This document shows, in pieces, positions 4,147 to 6,807 of a stretch of 6,807 bases of DNA; position 1 is the first letter of the stretch, and each line of letters begins with the position of its first letter. Source of the DNA: Rariglobus sp967755175 (lineage in GTDB: Bacteria; Verrucomicrobiota; Verrucomicrobiia; Opitutales; Opitutaceae); assembly GCA_967755175.1 (NCBI GenBank), contig CBRAFO010000155.1:1-6807 (forward strand), given 5' to 3'. The position numbers and the translations under genes were made by a program. The notes under the pieces were generated by a model, which was given only the letters and a program-made list of their open reading frames with translations, was not told the DNA's origin and did no database searches.

Positions 4147-6807
4147 ACAAAAAGCAAGTCCCTGCTACCACTACGCGCAGTCGCACGCTGGCTGCGATCC
4201 TTCTCGCCGCCATGCTCGCCAGCAATGCAGCCCACGCGACGACCACTTTCACCAAAGCCGACAATACGAATGCTCTCAACCTGGGTTCAAGCTGGGTGGG
4301 CGGTTTTGTGCCCGGCTCCAGTCAGATTGCCCAGTGGAACAGCACGGCTTTAGCCGCCAATACCAGCGCTTCGCTGGGTGGCAATCTGAGTTGGGAAGGC
4401 ATTAGCATAGTTGATCCGGGCGCGGCGGTCACCATCAGCAGCGGCAGCGTGCTCACCCTCGGCGTCTCCGGCATCGACATGAGCGCAGCGACGCAGGATC
4501 TGACGATCAGCTCGGGGCTGACTCTCGGCTCGGGTAATCAGGTTTGGAATGTGGCTACTGGGCGCACGCTTGCGCTCGACACCGGCACGTTCACACGCAC
4601 CGCCGGCGCAACGATGAACATTCAAGGTGCGGGCACGGTATCCTCGACTATGACGGGGCTCACGTCCGCCGTTCAGACGAACGGTATCCTCACTTGGGCG
4701 ACGGTGGGAACAGGCACCAACACCCGGTTTGCCACCTTTAGCGGCGATAGCTTGGTCGGTTATACGGGCGCGACGGCTGCATCTACCGGTTCAGGCACTT
4801 GGGACGGCATTCCCTCGGGCGGAACCGGGCTCATCAACTACGATATAACGGTTGGTGGGACAGGGGCGGTGACAGGCAACGCTCGGAATGTGAACTCGAT
4901 TCGTTACAGTGGCACCGGTGCTTTTACCCAAGCATCCAACACGAACAACACCGTTCTGATGACTACCAATGCCATCCTGAACGCGGGAACCGGCACCTTT
5001 ACGATTGGCACGACAGGGGGGACCACGCTGAACGTCGGGATTGGTTCGACGAACGAGTTGGTTCTTAACGCGGCCAATGCGGGAATCGTGATCGCCAACG
5101 TGATCTCTGGAGCCGCCGGAGCCAGTGTCACTGTGGTCGGGCCAAATACGGTGACGCTCAATGGCGCGAGCACTTTCACCGGCGGCACGACACTTAATGG
5201 TGGTAGCCTGGCTCTCGGGGCGAGTTCCACTGGAGCTGCGGGATCGGTCACTGCGGGCCCGGTCGGCACCGGCACGCTTACATTAAATGGCGGTAATCTT
5301 GCCGCCAGCCTAGCTGCGCGGACAATCAACAATGCAGTTGTTGTCAACTCCGGGACGACGACATTTTCTCAGCCTGATACGAACGGCGCAAACTTGGTAT
5401 TGGGTGGCGCGCTCACGGGTGCTGGAGTGTTGGCAGATGGCGTCGCTGCCAGTGGGAATGCTGCAAGTATTTTCTTTACGGGCAACTTGAGTGGCTTTCA
5501 AGGCACCTTCGCCTATCAGAACACCAATGGGATCGTGAACTTCCGCTTTGGTAACAATACTGGAACAACCGGGACTCCGCTTGTAGCCACCGTAGATGCG
5601 TCTCAGGCGAAATTTGCAATCAATGCTTCTGGTGCTTTTGCCCGTCCAGTGGCCCTCACGGATAACATGAGCAACTCCACCCTTAAGATGGGTGAGCTTT
5701 CCGGCAATGGTCTTATGGCCGGCTCGTTTCAAGGCTCTGGCACCCAACTTGTTAATACATATGAAATTGGGTATTTGAACACGGACACAACTTTCTCCGG
5801 GGCGTTTGGTCAGACCGCAACGATTGCGAACACCACCAGTGAACGAAACCTTGCCATCACCAAGGTGGGAACCGGTTCGCTTACACTCAGTAACACCACC
5901 AGTGCTTATACAGGCAATACAACGGTTCGTGACGGAAAACTGATCGCCGGTGCTTCCCAGACGTCCGGTTCTGCGGGACCTTTCGGCACTTCTACAAACG
6001 CCATCATTCTTGGCGACGCCACCACCATCAGCAGCGTCAGCGCGATGGCTCCCCAGTTGCTGACTGGCGGCGCGTTCACGGTGACCCGCGCCATCACCGT
6101 CGGTGCCAGCAATGGTGCCCTTGGTAACGCCAGCACCACATTCACGATTGGCGGCAACACGGCCAACACCTCGACCTTCTCCGGCGTGACGACCCTTAAC
6201 CAGAACCTCTCTGTCACACAGGTGGCCAGTGGCACGCTGAATCTCACGGGCAATATCACCTCCGGCTCCAGCGGCACGCAGACGATCACGTTTAACAACG
6301 TCGGCTCCGTTTCCCAATCCACGGGTGTGATCGGGGGAGGCACTGGAGCGATCGCCGTCACACAGTCAGGAGCAGGCACGACGACGCTCTCCGGCGCGAA
6401 CACCTACACCGGAGCCACCACGGTCACAGCCGGCACCTTGGCGACCGGTTCCACTGGCACGTTCGGTGCGGGCAATGTCTCCGTGGTCTCGGGCGCTGCG
6501 CTCACGTTTGGCAACAGTGCCTCCATAGCGGATCTTTCGACCCTTACTTTCTCCAAGACCTCGACCGCAGGGAGCATCAACCTTAACTTCACTGGAATTG
6601 AAACGGTTGGCCTCCTTTTGGATTCCGTCTCTTCAACCTATCTTGCCGGCGGCACCTACACTGCTACCGACCTAAACACGTTACTTGCGTCACTGGGTGG
6701 TAACGCCGTGTTTGCCGGCACCGGCTCTCTGAGCTTCTCCTCCATCCCCGAACCCTCCACCTACGCGGCGATCTTTGGTGGTCTCGCGTTGGTCGGCGCG
6801 GTTGTCC
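4143..6807 (+). CDS. Exported autotransporter-associated beta-strand repeat protein with PEP-CTERM tail (3' end cut by window)
   Basis: The frame stays open from ATG 4143 to the window end: 888 codons plus one base, no stop. The product begins with a Sec signal peptide (positive n-region through R13, hydrophobic core about 14-28, AHA cleavage site after residue 31). The mature protein is rich in Ser, Thr, Gly, Ala and Asn, with no cysteine in my translation, and reads as a repetitive beta-helix. Clear autotransporter-associated beta-strand repeats (PF12951-like) occur near 329-384 (LNGASTFTGGTTLNGGSL), 571-602 (ITKVGTGSLTLSNTTSAYTG) and 739-766 (TQSGAGTTTLSGANTYTG). The end shows a PEP-CTERM signal: PEP at 869-871, then a hydrophobic helix from about 874. 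The Arg-rich end and stop should lie within roughly ten codons past the window. PEP-CTERM tails are processed by exosortases, so the protein should be delivered to the envelope or extracellular matrix. No autotransporter beta-barrel is seen; the repeat name does not imply type V secretion. Its substrate or binding partner is unknown. Possible regulation: the inverted repeat at 3956-3973. Confidence 0.9.
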   Translation, partial: MNKKQVPATTTRSRTLAAILLAAMLASNAAHATTTFTKADNTNALNLGSSWVGGFVPGSSQIAQWNSTALAANTSASLGGNLSWEGISIVDPGAAVTISSGSVLTLGVSGIDMSAATQDLTISSGLTLGSGNQVWNVATGRTLALDTGTFTRTAGATMNIQGAGTVSSTMTGLTSAVQTNGILTWATVGTGTNTRFATFSGDSLVGYTGATAASTGSGTWDGIPSGGTGLINYDITVGGTGAVTGNARNVNSIRYSGTGAFTQASNTNNTVLMTTNAILNAGTGTFTIGTTGGTTLNVGIGSTNELVLNAANAGIVIANVISGAAGASVTVVGPNTVTLNGASTFTGGTTLNGGSLALGASSTGAAGSVTAGPVGTGTLTLNGGNLAASLAARTINNAVVVNSGTTTFSQPDTNGANLVLGGALTGAGVLADGVAASGNAASIFFTGNLSGFQGTFAYQNTNGIVNFRFGNNTGTTGTPLVATVDASQAKFAINASGAFARPVALTDNMSNSTLKMGELSGNGLMAGSFQGSGTQLVNTYEIGYLNTDTTFSGAFGQTATIANTTSERNLAITKVGTGSLTLSNTTSAYTGNTTVRDGKLIAGASQTSGSAGPFGTSTNAIILGDATTISSVSAMAPQLLTGGAFTVTRAITVGASNGALGNASTTFTIGGNTANTSTFSGVTTLNQNLSVTQVASGTLNLTGNITSGSSGTQTITFNNVGSVSQSTGVIGGGTGAIAVTQSGAGTTTLSGANTYTGATTVTAGTLATGSTGTFGAGNVSVVSGAALTFGNSASIADLSTLTFSKTSTAGSINLNFTGIETVGLLLDSVSSTYLAGGTYTATDLNTLLASLGGNAVFAGTGSLSFSSIPEPSTYAAIFGGLALVGAVV

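Noticed and set aside
5310..6317. 335-codon open frame on the minus strand, with others at 4904-5347, 5906-6403 and 6404-6592
   Set aside because: All lie opposite the beta-strand repeat gene. Its Thr/Gly/Ala/Asn-rich codon use rarely creates antisense stops. The translated products show no recognisable domain, while the plus frame has a signal peptide, family repeats and a PEP-CTERM tail.

Overview
The window looks like chromosomal DNA of a GC-rich Gram-negative bacterium, most plausibly Verrucomicrobiota close to Opitutaceae. I base this on three things. One gene is a propeller-type (reg_prop/Y_Y_Y) HisKA_3 sensor kinase paired with a LuxR-type regulator. Another is a long Ser/Thr/Gly/Asn-rich exported protein combining autotransporter-associated beta-strand repeats with a PEP-CTERM sorting tail. 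Strong Shine-Dalgarno sequences are mostly absent. The taxonomic call is inference; no rRNA or other marker gene is present.

Layout, all on the plus strand: (1) 42-3035, a 997-residue membrane sensor histidine kinase. It has a signal peptide, fourteen propeller blade motifs, a Y_Y_Y domain, one transmembrane helix, a HisKA_3 domain and an HATPase domain. (2) A 100-bp gap that opens with a perfect 18-bp inverted repeat directly after the kinase stop codon. (3) 3136-3774, a 212-residue REC-HTH response regulator, almost certainly the partner of the kinase. (4) A 368-bp intergenic region, 3775-4142, unusually dense in structure: a 49-bp three-stem element, a G-tract cluster, a strong GC hairpin, and a second 18-bp inverted repeat of the same design as the first. 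A possible 27-codon leader ORF ends in an ATGA overlap with the next gene. (5) 4143-6807, a large exported beta-helical protein with a PEP-CTERM tail. It runs off the window end a few codons before its expected stop.

A working model: the kinase senses an extracytoplasmic ligand through its periplasmic propellers, phosphorylates D55 of the regulator, and the regulator controls transcription nearby. Both the regulator gene and the surface-protein gene are preceded by a perfect inverted repeat of form GTCRCAT-N4-ATGYGAC. That makes the exported protein a candidate target of the two-component pair, with the regulator autoregulated. This is inference from two sites only. The individual protein families are known. 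What may be undescribed is the shared operator-like repeat and the compact structured region between regulator and surface-protein gene.
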